Origin: Macrolepiota albuminosa
Lineage: Eukaryota; Basidiomycota; Agaricomycetes; Agaricales; Agaricaceae
Length of the DNA stretch: 64,000 bases
Assembly (NCBI GenBank): GCA_027475525.1
Contig: JAMWFC010000049.1
Span: 4,944,947-5,008,946, forward strand
Reading direction: 5' to 3'
Part shown: piece after piece, positions 11,620 through 24,067 of the stretch
How the letters are laid out: every line of letters begins with the position of its first letter
Numbering within the stretch: position 1 is the first letter of the stretch
Made by a program: the position numbers and the translations under genes
The notes under the pieces: model-generated
The model's input: only the letters and a program-made list of their open reading frames with translations
What the model was told of the DNA's origin: nothing
The model's database searches: none

Positions 11620-11911
11620 GGAGTGTTGGAGCGGCGCGGGTGTGACGAATGTGATGAGCAAAGGGGTACCACGAACGCGACGCCAGGGCCACTCACAGTG
11701 GCACCGTATGCTTTGTCTACACTTCTTATATGTACTTATCACCACTCGCAGTACCCTCAGTTTCGTTTATACGTTCTGAGGGTACGCTATTCATACAAAC
11801 CATCAATAACCTATTTACTAACATATCCGTACCTAGATCAAGACTTACAACGTATTCTCTAGGTGTTGGTCACACGTGCGTGTATTGCTGCTGCCTGTAA
11901 GGATTCTAACA
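11620..11911 (+). repeat. 3' LTR of copia-1
   Basis: 292 bp, beginning TGTTGGAGC and ending GATTCTAACA. It aligns along its length with the copia-2 LTR read on the minus strand, including the block ACCCTCAGTT...GTTCTGAGGGTAC and the end region around AAGACTTAC. The matching 5' LTR is missing because the left half of the element is replaced by gypsy sequence. Confidence 0.8.
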
Positions 11912-12112
11912 CGTATGAAACCTGTAACAATTCACCCATGGGCTCAAGATTGTTCATAGATGTAAAGGCTTCAAAGTTGAGCTTTTTCGCCAGTAGAACG
12001 GCAAGCTTTACGGGAGTACACATGTGCCGAAATGGTAAGCTATGCCACACCGTTCTTTGTGACGCCCAAAATATTCGTGTGATGTGACATGCAAGTCTGA
12101 CTATCTCACAAG

Positions 12113-12120
12113 TATATAAG
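12113..12120 (+). promoter_or_regulatory. TATA-like box of the 2-isopropylmalate synthase relic
   Basis: TATATAAG lies about 70 nt upstream of the ATG at 12191, with a pyrimidine-rich stretch between them. The copia-1 3' LTR ends about 200 bp further upstream. Confidence 0.4.
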
Positions 12121-12190
12121 ATGGGTATCTGGTATCTATCCCAGCCTATTCGCTTTCGTTCTACCTCCCCGGCTCGTACAGCTATTCGCA

Positions 12191-14474
<2,284 letters not shown>

Positions 14475-15530
14475 GTCGCTCGGCGATCCGTTATAAATGT
14501 CTTTTGGGTACATAGGCAATTTCGATATAAAGTAGTCAATTTCCTGATACGACTTGTTATGAAATAACTCGATTGGTTTAAGTTTGTATACTTACCTCTT
14601 TGTGAGTTTGTTCTTGACATTATTAGTATCAAGCAATATGCTTTTCGCATTTTACCTTCTTAAGTCTTTTGGTGTGGCGCTTTTATTGATTCGCATATTT
14701 GAATTCGCCGTCTTGCTCGATATCGTCGTCCCAAAAAAGCAATCATGAAACGAGAGCCTTGGCTCTTGGCATGTCACTTTCAGATTTTGATAGATCCTCT
14801 CAAGGAATGCTCGGTGATAAGGAACTGTTCCAGTGATTTACGTATATGATACGAGGATTCTCCTTTCCCAGACATCGAGTCAATAACGTCACTCGGAAAG
14901 GCCCGCCAAAACTGCCACCAAGCTTGAAATCGTACTACCACTACGAGTAATCATGTCCCGTTTGCCGGCGGATCACCATCGTAAAACAGTCAACCATCGA
15001 CGTCAAGACGCGTTTCGTGAGAGTCACCAAGTAGCTGACCAGGAGGTACAATCTTGACAACATCAGAGATTGGAGCGAGGCTTCACCTAGAATAACCAGA
15101 AACGTCAAAATAGTTGAGCTGAAACGATGAAGATCCAAGGCACGGTGAACATCTAGAACTTGTCCGACCATCGCAGTGACTTGTCCTCTAGCTTGCGCAA
15201 TCTGCGTCCCGTTGATACTCTTGACATATGTCTGACTGCGTCTTACCTAGCAGATGACAGAGACGATTACTATGTTCGCATGACGTGCCGCTAGGCCGAA
15301 CGTAGCTTGGATTCGGATACTCAATGAGTGATGAAATACACCAAAGATTGACTAATGTTCACATTGGATTTGGACATTGGTCTCAAAAAGGCGAGAGTCA
15401 GATATTTGTGGGAATTTGGTATATGTAGCTTATAGAAACAGCATTTCACGAATTCTGAGAGAGCGGTGCTTACCATGTACTAAGTTATGAACAGTTTTCA
15501 ATATCATGATGAAAGAGGAATTCGATCTCT
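14475..15530. other. Intergenic stretch, no gene seen
   Basis: AT-rich sequence follows the pseudogene stop. Only short overlapping frames are found and none shows a recognisable domain. A few short inverted stretches are too weak to call. Confidence 0.45.
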
Positions 15531-16070
15531 TGGGTTCAAGCCCCCAAGAAGACACTCGTTCCACGTCTCTTCCGGCCTTACCTTCGGGGACGGCCCGGTC
15601 GCGCCGCACGTCTAGACGTAAAGGAGCACATGTGTCCTTGAGTGGGCTTGCCGACGTGCATATGCCGCTGTCGGAAAGTCCGTGCTGCTGAAAAGGTGGT
15701 GCGGCAGTGCGCCGGGCCTCACGTCACAGGGCGGGGCTCTATATGGCAAGTGGGCATTAGCCAGGCGTATCCCCCTGTTGTAACACCCACGTCTTCGGGG
15801 TCCCGGGATAGCTGACTTCTCAGCCCCGGTAGCGGCCGGACAACCGCGCCGTCATACTCCCCCTGATTAACCTAAGTTGGGTAGACACGTGGCATAGGTT
15901 GTAGTGTGGAGAAGGTACCACATTATAGAACCTGAGGCGGATTAGGGCAGCGGTTAAGCCCTCTGACGAGCCCCTTCGCAAGGGCGAAGTCCGTGTAAGA
16001 CCCAACCGCTCTCTGTCACGTGTAACTGATCCAATCGCGAATCGCTGCCTATTACGTTCAAAACATGAAT
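15530..16070. repeat. GC-rich block of unknown nature
   Basis: Composition shifts sharply to GC-rich and CpG-rich here, unlike the AT-rich flanks, and it ends where the gypsy accessory ORF fragment begins. The minus strand has a 111-codon frame (15820-16155), Arg-rich, with no motif I know. Inverted pieces such as CCCCTTCGC/GCGAAG suggest RNA-like structure, but I cannot match it to rRNA or tRNA. It may be an unrelated repeat. Confidence 0.3.
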
Positions 16071-16081
16071 AATTTTTCGGC

Positions 16082-17650
16082 GTGTGGCTCTCTTTAAGGT
16101 CTCGTCGGCAGGGTTTTAGAGTCATGCATTTGAGGAAACTCAAGCACAGGCACAAGCTCCAACCGGTCTGCTACCACATGAATCTGGCAGTCATGCCAAC
16201 CCCAGAAGGATACTTGTGGTGGAAGGACTGCAAGGGGAGGCCATTCTTCACGTTGATGGGCTTTGATTTCAAAGGTACACGGTTCACCTTCAAACTAGAC
16301 AAGCTCATGCAGAACATTCTGTACTTCTGCTGACCAGGGATGCAGAATGTGGTGCTGGCTATTGCGGTAGACCATGCCTACTGCATGCATTGGCAGATGG
16401 TGATGGGACATGTCCTCGTTCAAGCCCTCACCCCATCCAGACAAGCCCATGGATGCTTTGCAAGGCTGTTTGCCTTGATCATTGCGTGCCCAGGGCTATA
16501 CCAGGAAGCTGTTGCTGCTTATGATGTGGCAAACTCTGACACCCCTTTCCAACCCATGAGCTGGATGGATATCCAGCTCACCTTACCCACATTCAAGGAT
16601 GCCATGGCCATCAAACTCATGGACGCAGATGTATTGTGTATGTTGATTGCCAACTGCATCCCAGTTGAGTGGATTGACCATGCCTATACTTTTGGCGTGG
16701 TCTTCCTTGAAACCCACTTCTTTGAGGCAAACACCTCAATTGACCTTTATTGCACGGTTAACAATGAATGGCATTGTCAACTTGATCAGTATGGGGAGCC
16801 TCCCACAATCTTTCAATGGGATGGATGGAGAATCCCCTCGGTCGACGACATGATCTGCTGTCAGGGGACCTCTCATTTCTTTCCATTTCTTTCCTCTTTC
16901 ACTCTTTATTCTTTCATTCCTCCTTCATTCACTTTCTTGATTCTTCTGTCATTCTTTTACATTACTGTTTTTATTCCTTCAACACTATCTATTGGTACCA
17001 CCTTCAGCCTTTGAGGTGCTCTGGGTCTTCAGCTATCGTTCTGACAAGTCTGGCCCCTTCAGCACTACATACAGGCCACTTATATAAGCTGGAGTTTGCC
17101 TTTCTGACTTTCAAAACTCTGGATTTGTCTTGTCTTACAATTTTCAAGTTTTTTAAGGTTTTGTTGTTCTATACAGTTGTTTTCCATGCTTCTGAAGCCC
17201 CAGAAGCATCAGTCCTGGCATAGGGAATCCCTAGACTTGTTCTTTTTGGATCTCCCTCTGCCAGGTGAGTAGTTATTATGATACAGTTGGTATATACTCT
17301 AATATACTTTGGATCTCCCTCTGCCAGCTGTGTGACTGAGCCATAGCCTCCAGGGGTTGCCCTTACATCCACCGTCATGCGCTTGTAGTATGTGAGCACT
17401 TGAAGGGGCATAACTACGTTGAGAGCAAAATGTACTACCTAGTTGGAATGAATCCCAACTGACGTGAATTATGGCACTGTTGGTTGCAGCACAAACTGGC
17501 TCCCCTTCCCCTGTGGTCCAACCAACCATGGCACAGGCTCCAGTGGCGTTGACATCAGCTGAGCCAGTCACCTCAACATTGTCGGCTAACATTGACACAG
17601 AAATGAGGATAGACTTGGCCAGTGAGTTGGTCCATCCACCATCTGCGTAA
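16082..17650 (+). pseudogene. Gypsy accessory ORF, second copy (3' part only)
   Basis: It is homologous to the accessory ORF of element G2 (28016-30980, minus). Shared blocks include MNLAVMPTPEGYL, RFTFKLDKL.QN.LYFC, AIAVDHAYCMHW, PVEWIDHAYTFGVVFL, QWDGW..PS.DDMIC and, after an insertion at about 16859-17377, a region ending IDTEMRIDLASELVHPPSA before the stop at 17648. A TGA interrupts it after LYFC at 16331, and another stop lies near 17461. The function is unknown; I recognise no enzyme domain. A polypurine tract and LTR follow, so this is the 3' end of a related element whose gag-pol is missing. Confidence 0.7.
16859..17377. repeat. Insertion inside the accessory ORF copy
   Basis: About 520 bp that are absent from the homologous place in G2 separate DDMIC from HALV. 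It starts TGTCAGGGG, has a long pyrimidine-rich run (about 16870-16990) and contains a 19-nt direct repeat (17246-17264 and 17309-17327). It is LTR-like, but I found no clean target duplication. Confidence 0.5.
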
Positions 17651-17850
17651 CTCTTGTAGATGGCTTATCCTCTTCACTAATACTGTTGGTTAACATTGGC
17701 TTATGTATGGTTTGACAGATGGACATGGACTCTGAGCCGTGGAGGCGTTGTTTGCTTCCATAGTACTGAATATTCATAGCAATCATGTCATGTGTGCTAC
17801 TTTGGACAGAATATGCATGACCCTCCCACATGTAGACTGCCTAGCAGTCT

Positions 17851-17861
17851 AAAAGGGGGTG
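17851..17861 (+). promoter_or_regulatory. Polypurine tract of the 16-18 kb gypsy fragment
   Basis: AAAAGGGGGTG lies directly before the LTR's TGTAAT, matching the tract of G2 (CTCAAAGGGAGGCG then TGTAAC). Confidence 0.65.
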
Positions 17862-18092
17862 TGTAATGGACCTCAGCCATAGAGCTTGTCTCTACGGCTT
17901 ACTTTACTTACAAAACAGACTTTATATAATTATTTACCTTAAATAATTATATTATATTATTTGTACATAGCACTGTATGGCTACCTTAGGTAAGGCAGCC
18001 AATTTTACTGTCATACTTTGTAGTATCAGAATTGTATACCAATCTGGTTCTCTTGTGTGAGAGTAAGACCTTTTCTACTTGACAAAGTTTCA
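17862..18092 (+). repeat. 3' LTR related to the G2 LTRs
   Basis: A short LTR of 231 bp, TGTAAT...GTTTCA. It aligns with the G2 LTRs over the hairpin (17979-18000) and the following AATTTTACTGTCATAC and CCAATCTGGTTCT blocks. It is AT-rich before the hairpin. Confidence 0.7.
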
Positions 18093-18549
18093 ACCGAGAT
18101 CACAAAGATTAGGCATGAATGAGGTTGGAGTACAATTACTAGACAGAAGTGTCAGGTTCTGCTGACCTGGGGGCTCAGCCCTTCTGGGTGAGGCCTTACC
18201 AAGCGGACTCAGACAACTACAGACATGCCGGGGACCTAGAAAGGGTTGGAAGAAGGCACTGGAATGTGGGGACGTGCACCAGGGATGAGAGGGTACTGGG
18301 CAAAGTGTCCCGGGGTTGAGCATGAGCAGAGGCAAGCGCCGGGCAAGGGGACTTATTAGGAAAAGTCTGGGGCTGATGGTGTGAGAGTTGACATGCCAGC
18401 GGTGGGCTATCTGAAAAAATCAATAGAGCTGATAGGCAAATAGATAGTTTAGAGTTTGATGATGCAGAGCCGAACTCAAGTGGAGTGGAGGTGCAGACAG
18501 AAGAGAATAGAAGCCAGAGGAAATGAGAGGGAAATAGGAGAGAGAAGAC
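18093..18549 (-). repeat. Left part of an old LTR-like repeat interrupted by copia-2
   Basis: Purine-rich on the plus strand. It continues without break into 24073 onwards once copia-2 and its target duplication AAGAC are removed. No coding sequence. Confidence 0.5.
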
Positions 18550-18888
18550 TGTTGGAACTGGTACTAGTAGCAGCACTATTGAGGTGTGACAGACACCTAA
18601 GAATAACACGTAAGTCTTAATCCTCAGAACGTGTAACGTAACTTTATTGTCTGTACCTAAGAATAACACGTAAGTCTTAATCTAGGTACAGTTATGTCAG
18701 TATGAAGTTTATGAGATAATGTATGAATGTCGTACCCTCAGAACGTGTAACGTAACTGAGGGTACTGTTGTGCATGGGTCTGGTATATAAGTAAAGGCGA
18801 ACAAAGTAAGGCCAGTGGCCCATTGTGGCTTTGGCATTGGTTTGGGGCACCCCATCACCTTGTCACACTATCACATCCAATCCTAACA
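18550..18888 (-). repeat. 3' LTR of copia-2 (with 60-bp internal duplication)
   Basis: 339 bp against 279 bp for its partner. The extra 60 bp duplicate the ACCTAAGAATAACACGTAAG segment (about 18591-18692). The ends are TGTTGG and CTAACA on the plus strand. Confidence 0.9.
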
Positions 18889-18899
18889 CTCCTCCTTGC
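18889..18899 (-). promoter_or_regulatory. Polypurine tract of copia-2
   Basis: On the minus strand GCAAGGAGGAG directly precedes the 3' LTR. It is the plus-strand primer site in reverse transcription. Confidence 0.7.
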
Positions 18900-18939
18900 C
18901 ACGAACCGAGCCATATCTCCTCCTTGCATGGAATCGTGG

Positions 18940-20651
18940 CTAGGTGACTCCTAGCATCTGTCGTAGACGCAGGAATAAGGGGCGGGGTAGGGCTTTCGTA
19001 AACAAGTCGGCTACATTGTCCCTCATGTTGACGTATTTAATGGTGATTTCTCCCAACTGTGCTCGTTCCCGGATGAAGTGGTATTTCACGTCAAAGTGTT
19101 TTACCCTCGCGTGTGCTGTGGGATCCTCGGATAGGGTGATTGCCGACTTGTTGTCACAGAAGAGGGTCGTTGCATTCGAGGTGAAGTCCAATCCGATCCC
19201 CTTGAGTAGCATGCGAAGCCAGATACATTCCTGGGTCGATTCGTACGCAGCCATGTATTTGGCTTCGCAGGATGAGGTAGCCACGGTCTTCTGCTTTTGA
19301 ACAGACCAGGACACGGCACCGGTACCGAGTGACCAGGTGTAGCCACCGGTACTCCTCCTAGTGTCGGGGCAGCTCGCCCAGTCAGCGTCGGTGAACCCTT
19401 GCGGCGTGATAGATGGGCCGCCAAGACGTAGTTTCAAGTCTCTCGTGCCTTTCAGGTACCGTACCAGGCAGATACCTGCGTCCCAGTGGCTTCTGTTGTA
19501 GTTGTCGAGGAACTGCGAGAGTTGTTGGACAGCATAGGCGATGTCAGGTCGAGTGGCGATGGCGACGTAAAGGAGGCAGCCGACTAGTGACCTGTAGGGT
19601 AGTTTTGCAATAATCTGCTTCTCCTCCTGTGTCTGAGTGTCTCGATCTGGTCGCCTGAGCTTCAGGCCGGGCTCCATGGGGAGGGAGAGGGGGTGGGCTT
19701 CTCTCTGTCCGAACATCTGAACGATTCGATCGATGAAGCTTGTTTGGCATAGAGCGACCGTCTTCTGTTCCTTGTTCCATTCGACAGACACACCAAGGAT
19801 GTAGCGAGGGGCGCCAAGATCTGATATGGTCCAAGTTTCACGCATTTGGGTTTTGAATCGATCGTTTTCGTCTTTTGAGCTGGCTATGCATAGGAAGTCG
19901 TCAACGTGAACCGCAGCGATGACCGTACCTGATGCTCTTTCCCTGTAGTAGATGCATGGTTCGCATGCCAGTCGAGTAAATCCCCATGTTACCATCCGCT
20001 CGTTCAGCGTCTTGTTCCAGATCCTCCCAGCCTGCTTCATCCCGTACAGCCCTTTTACCAACTCACATACGCAGTCCTCCTTTCCTTCTTCCTCAAAACC
20101 TTCGGGTTGTTCCATGTATTGGATCTCATCTTCAGGGAGTATTCCGTATAGGAAGGCTGTCTTTACGTCGATTTGCGCTGCGTCCCATCCCTTTGCTGCC
20201 GCAATGTGGAGAAGGATGCGCCAGGATTCCATGCGCGCAGTCGGTGAGGTCGTCTTATTGTAATCTTTCCCGTAGACCTGTTCGTAGCCTTTAAAAACAA
20301 GGCGCACCTTGTACCTGACCGCATTTCCATGTTCGTCCCTCTTTATCTTAAAGACGGGCTTCCCTTTTCGGACCTTCTGGCCTTTTGGCACGGATGATCG
20401 AGGTACGAGGCGGTAAACTCCCATGTCTTTTAATGACTGGATCTCCTCCTTGTATGCTTCCTCCCACTTTGCTGCATCAGGCCCCCGTTGTGCCTCCTTC
20501 CATGTCTTTGGCTCCTCCTCCTCCCTTGCCTCCATTTCCATTGTTTCGAAATCATTGAAGTCGGACACTGCTGTCAGTATGTGATCGAGATCGTTTGTGC
20601 CTGTGACTGTGAGTTGACTTCGGTTTGAGTTACCGGCGTCTCTGCTTTACT
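18940..20651 (-). CDS. Copia-2 reverse transcriptase/RNase H
   Basis: RT copies element RNA into DNA and RNase H removes the template. The frame is open from about 20651 to the stop at 18940; residues NDLDHILTAV upstream of 20568 match the copia-1 linker, so it does not start at 20568. RT shows VRLVFKGYEQVYGKDY, QIDVKTAFLYG and the catalytic HVDDFLC (about 19900). RNase H shows FTDADWASCPDTRRSTGG and KYMAAYESTQE, and the protein ends PLFLRLRQMLGVT. It overlaps the upstream frame by about 75 nt in another register. Expression needs a frameshift, or one base has been gained or lost. No stop lies within the enzyme domains. Confidence 0.88.
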
Positions 20652-23558
20652 CTTCCCTGCCCTCTGTTCCTTCACTCTTTTCTCGCTTTTCCTTACCTCT
20701 TCCATCGTTCTCTCGAGTCTTGTCTTTTGCCGATCTCCTCCGGTGGTTGCCTTCTCGGTCGGCTGTCGTATCTGGCTTGATCTTCGAGGGGCTTCTTGGT
20801 CGGTGTCATTGTCGTTGGTGTGACGTGTATGTGTTGGCTCGACGTCGACGAAGTCGAACTCTCTTTCATTGGTGCTGTGTCTGTTTGGGGTTAGAGAGGC
20901 TGATTTGTCAAGGGCGTCGAGGGAAGGGATGGGGGGTTCTGCTGACTGTTCCTCGTGGAGATGGTGCGTGTCACGGCATTCTATAAATTTCACATGGAAA
21001 GACTGGTAGACCTTTTTGTTCGTTCTGTCCCAGCATCGGTATGTTTTTGATGACTGTCCGTATCCTATGAGAACGCATTTGAGGGATCGAGGGTTGATCT
21101 TTGGATTGTGGGTAGGGATGAATACAAATGCATGGCATCCGATCTCACACATATAGGAGTAGTTTGGTTCTCGGCCGTACCATTTTTCATGAGGAGTGCT
21201 CCCATTCAGAGATTTTGTCGGGGTCTTGGCATGTAGGTGAGCAGCGGTTAGATAGAACTCGTCCCAGAGGTACTCTGGGCAGTTTGCATCGATTCTCATT
21301 GTCCTAGCCTTGCCCATCAACGTCCTGTGCATTCGTTCTACCCTCCCAATCTGTGCTGATGTGTGCGGTGCGCTGCGCTCTATTGTCGTCCCTCTAGTTT
21401 TAAGCCAGTTTTTCATGTCCTTACTATTGAGTTCCCCGTCGAAGCCAGTTTGATATTTTCCAATCTTTTGTCCGGTCTCAGTCTCACGTGCTCTCTCCCA
21501 GGCCTGTAATGCAGAAAAAGCTTCGCTTTTATTCTTTAGAGGTATAGACCAGGCCATGTTGGTGTAGTCGTCCACTACATCTAGTATGTAATGGTTCCCT
21601 GATTTTGATTGCATGTTTACAGGTCCCATCACGTCCGCCCATATGATCTCAAGCCTCCTCATAGCTCTCTGACCCTCCTTTCTAAGCCTCGGTACTGGGG
21701 TCCTCGTCTGTTTTCCAAGGAGGCAGGAGTCACATTTTGGAGGTGGGTGATGGAGAGGGTTGGGCGCACCTTTGATTTTGCGGTTGCGTGCCAGGTGCGT
21801 GATGGCTTGGTAATTAGTGTGCCCGAGTCGTCGGTGCCATGTTTCGAGGTCGGCATCAGGATGGGCTGTGAGAGCATGTTCGACTACGGCGTCTGATAGG
21901 TCTACTGTGTACAGTTTCTTCCCCTTTTGTAAAGGGCCCTTTGCGATGACCTTTCCAGTTGTGGCATCAGTGATTTTGACGCCTTCGCGATTGAAAGACG
22001 AGCACGTGTTGTTGTTGAGGGAGATGTGGCTTACAGAAATCAGGCGGACAGTAGACTTGGGCACGTATAGCGCATCCTGGAGAAGGAGGTAGTCTCCTTC
22101 CGCAGTGCGCAATCGTATGCTGCCAATGCCATGGGCCGATATGGTAGACCCACCTACTCCTTTTATGGCTTTAGGAGCTATCGGTCGAAGGGTCAGGAAA
22201 TCGGACCTGCAGGGTGAGATGTGGATAGTGGCTCCGGTGTCGATGTAGAAGGGGTGTTCAGAGATTGCGGTGAGAGCCGTTTCCTGATCTTGGTCGAGTG
22301 GTGCAATCATTGCGACATCATGACTGTCATCTGTGGTGTGTTCTTTCCAGTTTACTGATGTTCTGGGCTCATCCTCCTCCTTAAGGATTGCCATCCAGCC
22401 CTGCCACTCATCCTCATCGACTCCAGACACTGTGCCTTCCATCTGATCTGTCACCAGTCCTGCAAAGTCGGTCGCGAGGCCGGAGCTGGTGTTCAACATC
22501 TGAAGCTTCCCGAGATCTCCTTCCTCGACGAGATACACCTTCCCTTTTGGGCCAGTAAGCTGCGTGTACGTCTTTGCACTGCTGGCTGTGTTGGTTGTCC
22601 CGCCATTGCCCTTTCCTTTCGTCTGCTGGAATGTGGTGGCGCCCCCTGCCCAGGCTGCAGCGCTGCGGGCAGCGTCAAAACCTTGCTTCTCCATCACACC
22701 GCCTTGGTGTGCGCAAAATGGGGCTTCGTGTCCTCCGCATGGCTGTCCATGTGTGGCGCACGTTGCGCAGCATTTTGCCCCCGCATGATGCGTGTGTCCC
22801 GGGAGCCATGGCCTGGGTGATTTCCAACGTCCCTTCATCGTGGCGGCCAGAGCGGTGTCCATCGCTATACCCGAGGTCGAGGACTTGAGTGCCGTTAGGT
22901 TCTGCATGGTTTCCATGAGCTTTCGGATATTGTTGGAGGTGTAGGGTGTGGCTGTTGTGGCGTCGGCGAGGCTTCTGGACACTTGAGCTTGGATGGGTTC
23001 GTATTGTGGGCTGTTTAGGCTGTTCAAGAGTATGACACATTTGAAAAGGTCTTTGTCAAGCTTCTTTATGGCGAAGATGCGTTGGACGGTATCGCAGATC
23101 CTCGTCGCCGTCGTAGTCAACGGTTCGCTGGGGGAGCATTGGATCTTTAACACTTCCTGGATGAGGGAGACCATCCTAACCGGCCCTTCGCCCTCTGCCC
23201 TCGTCTTAACCTTATTGTAGAGGCTCACGGCGGTCTCTGCCTTGTCAAGGCCCTCATATTCGGACTCATCCAGCGCAGTGAGGATGACTGCTTGTGCGAG
23301 ATTGTCGTTAGCAACCCAGTTCTGGTATGCCGCCGGCTCGACGCTGGCAGCGGGACACGCGATGAGGGCAGGAAAGACATAAAACTTTAAACTCAGAAGT
23401 GATAGGTGGATCTGGAGAGCTTTCGACCATCTTCCAAAGTTAGCGGTGGGTGAGTTCCGTGCGAACTTGTCGTGCTTCCAGTCCACCCCGCGGATGGATA
23501 TTGCATGGATAGATGGAGCAGAACTGTCAGTGGGAGGCATCTTAGATTCAGTGGGCAT
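20574..23558 (-). CDS. Copia-2 Gag-protease-integrase polyprotein
   Basis: A 994-residue frame, intact. Gag occupies about the first 290 residues and ends in an unusual Cys/His cluster (CCATCATHGQPCGGHEAPFC), not a standard CCHC knuckle. The aspartic protease site is FYIDTGATIH near residue 440. Integrase has the zinc-binding motif WHRRLGH...CDSCLLGK (about 575-610) and the DDE core with IIWADVMG (about 640), TGFDGEL (about 704) and QIGRVERMH (about 740). The basic linker then runs out of frame at ISITY. The start ATG is 231 nt inside the 5' LTR border. Confidence 0.9.
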   Translation of the reverse strand: MPTESKMPPTDSSAPSIHAISIRGVDWKHDKFARNSPTANFGRWSKALQIHLSLLSLKFYVFPALIACPAASVEPAAYQNWVANDNLAQAVILTALDESEYEGLDKAETAVSLYNKVKTRAEGEGPVRMVSLIQEVLKIQCSPSEPLTTTATRICDTVQRIFAIKKLDKDLFKCVILLNSLNSPQYEPIQAQVSRSLADATTATPYTSNNIRKLMETMQNLTALKSSTSGIAMDTALAATMKGRWKSPRPWLPGHTHHAGAKCCATCATHGQPCGGHEAPFCAHQGGVMEKQGFDAARSAAAWAGGATTFQQTKGKGNGGTTNTASSAKTYTQLTGPKGKVYLVEEGDLGKLQMLNTSSGLATDFAGLVTDQMEGTVSGVDEDEWQGWMAILKEEDEPRTSVNWKEHTTDDSHDVAMIAPLDQDQETALTAISEHPFYIDTGATIHISPCRSDFLTLRPIAPKAIKGVGGSTISAHGIGSIRLRTAEGDYLLLQDALYVPKSTVRLISVSHISLNNNTCSSFNREGVKITDATTGKVIAKGPLQKGKKLYTVDLSDAVVEHALTAHPDADLETWHRRLGHTNYQAITHLARNRKIKGAPNPLHHPPPKCDSCLLGKQTRTPVPRLRKEGQRAMRRLEIIWADVMGPVNMQSKSGNHYILDVVDDYTNMAWSIPLKNKSEAFSALQAWERARETETGQKIGKYQTGFDGELNSKDMKNWLKTRGTTIERSAPHTSAQIGRVERMHRTLMGKARTMRIDANCPEYLWDEFYLTAAHLHAKTPTKSLNGSTPHEKWYGREPNYSYMCEIGCHAFVFIPTHNPKINPRSLKCVLIGYGQSSKTYRCWDRTNKKVYQSFHVKFIECRDTHHLHEEQSAEPPIPSLDALDKSASLTPNRHSTNEREFDFVDVEPTHTRHTNDNDTDQEAPRRSSQIRQPTEKATTGGDRQKTRLERTMEEVRKSEKRVKEQRAGKSKAETPVTQTEVNSQSQAQTISITY

Positions 23559-23776
23559 AGATGGAGTGTGGCACGGGTGGATTGTAGTCTATTTCGTTAT
23601 TTCCTGGAAGGAAAACAATAAAAGGCACCTCCGACCCTCGGAGTAACGTTTACCTCGACAAGAGGCAGATAGGCGAGATAACCCCAGATGGGAGACCCGG
23701 TATGATCGGTGTCGACGAGACAAAGAGAATAGTTCCAAACGAGCAAGAGTACCACGGCAAGTATTCTGCTCAAAAT

Positions 23777-23788
23777 AGGCCCATAACC
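23777..23788 (-). promoter_or_regulatory. Primer-binding site of copia-2
   Basis: On the minus strand GGTTATGGGCCT follows the 5' LTR directly. Its complement contains CCCATAACC, which resembles the anticodon arm of initiator tRNA-Met, the half-tRNA primer known for Drosophila copia. The tRNA match is inferred from memory of that region. Confidence 0.55.
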
Positions 23789-24067
23789 TGTTGGAACTGG
23801 TACTAGTAGCAGCACTATCGAGGTGTGACAGACACCTAAGAATAACACGTAAGTCTTAATCTAGGTACAGTTATGTCAGTATGAAGTTTATGAGATAATG
23901 TATGAATGTCGTACCCTCAGAACGTGTAACGTAACTGAGGGTACTGTCGTGCATGGGTCTGGTATATAAGTAAAGGCAAACAAAGTAAGGCCAGTGGCCC
24001 ATTGTGGCTTTGGCATCGGTTCGGGGCACCCCATCACCTTGTCACACTATCACATCCAATCCTAACA
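23789..24067 (-). repeat. 5' LTR of copia-2
   Basis: 279 bp with ends TGTTGG and CTAACA on the plus strand. It holds the promoter in minus orientation and lacks the 60-bp duplication of the other LTR. Confidence 0.9.

Larger units (their letters stand above)
18550..24067 (-). mobile_element. Copia-2, nearly intact Ty1/copia retrotransposon
   Basis: 5.5 kb with LTRs at 18550-18888 and 23789-24067 and perfect target duplications AAGAC (18545-18549 and 24068-24072). The minus strand carries primer-binding site, gag-protease-integrase and RT-RNase H in copia order, then a polypurine tract. Apart from a 60-bp expansion in the 3' LTR, I count only five differences between the LTRs, all CpG transitions. 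It is therefore among the youngest insertions here. The single flaw in the coding region is a frame change between integrase and RT. Confidence 0.93.

Noticed and set aside
18217..18669. 150-codon minus frame at the border of copia-2
   Set aside because: It crosses the LTR boundary and target duplication, so cannot be an old gene; low-complexity composition.
20574..20640. Intron between copia-2 integrase and RT frames
   Set aside because: A GT...AG stretch exists, but it is 63 nt, a multiple of three, and does not join the two frames.
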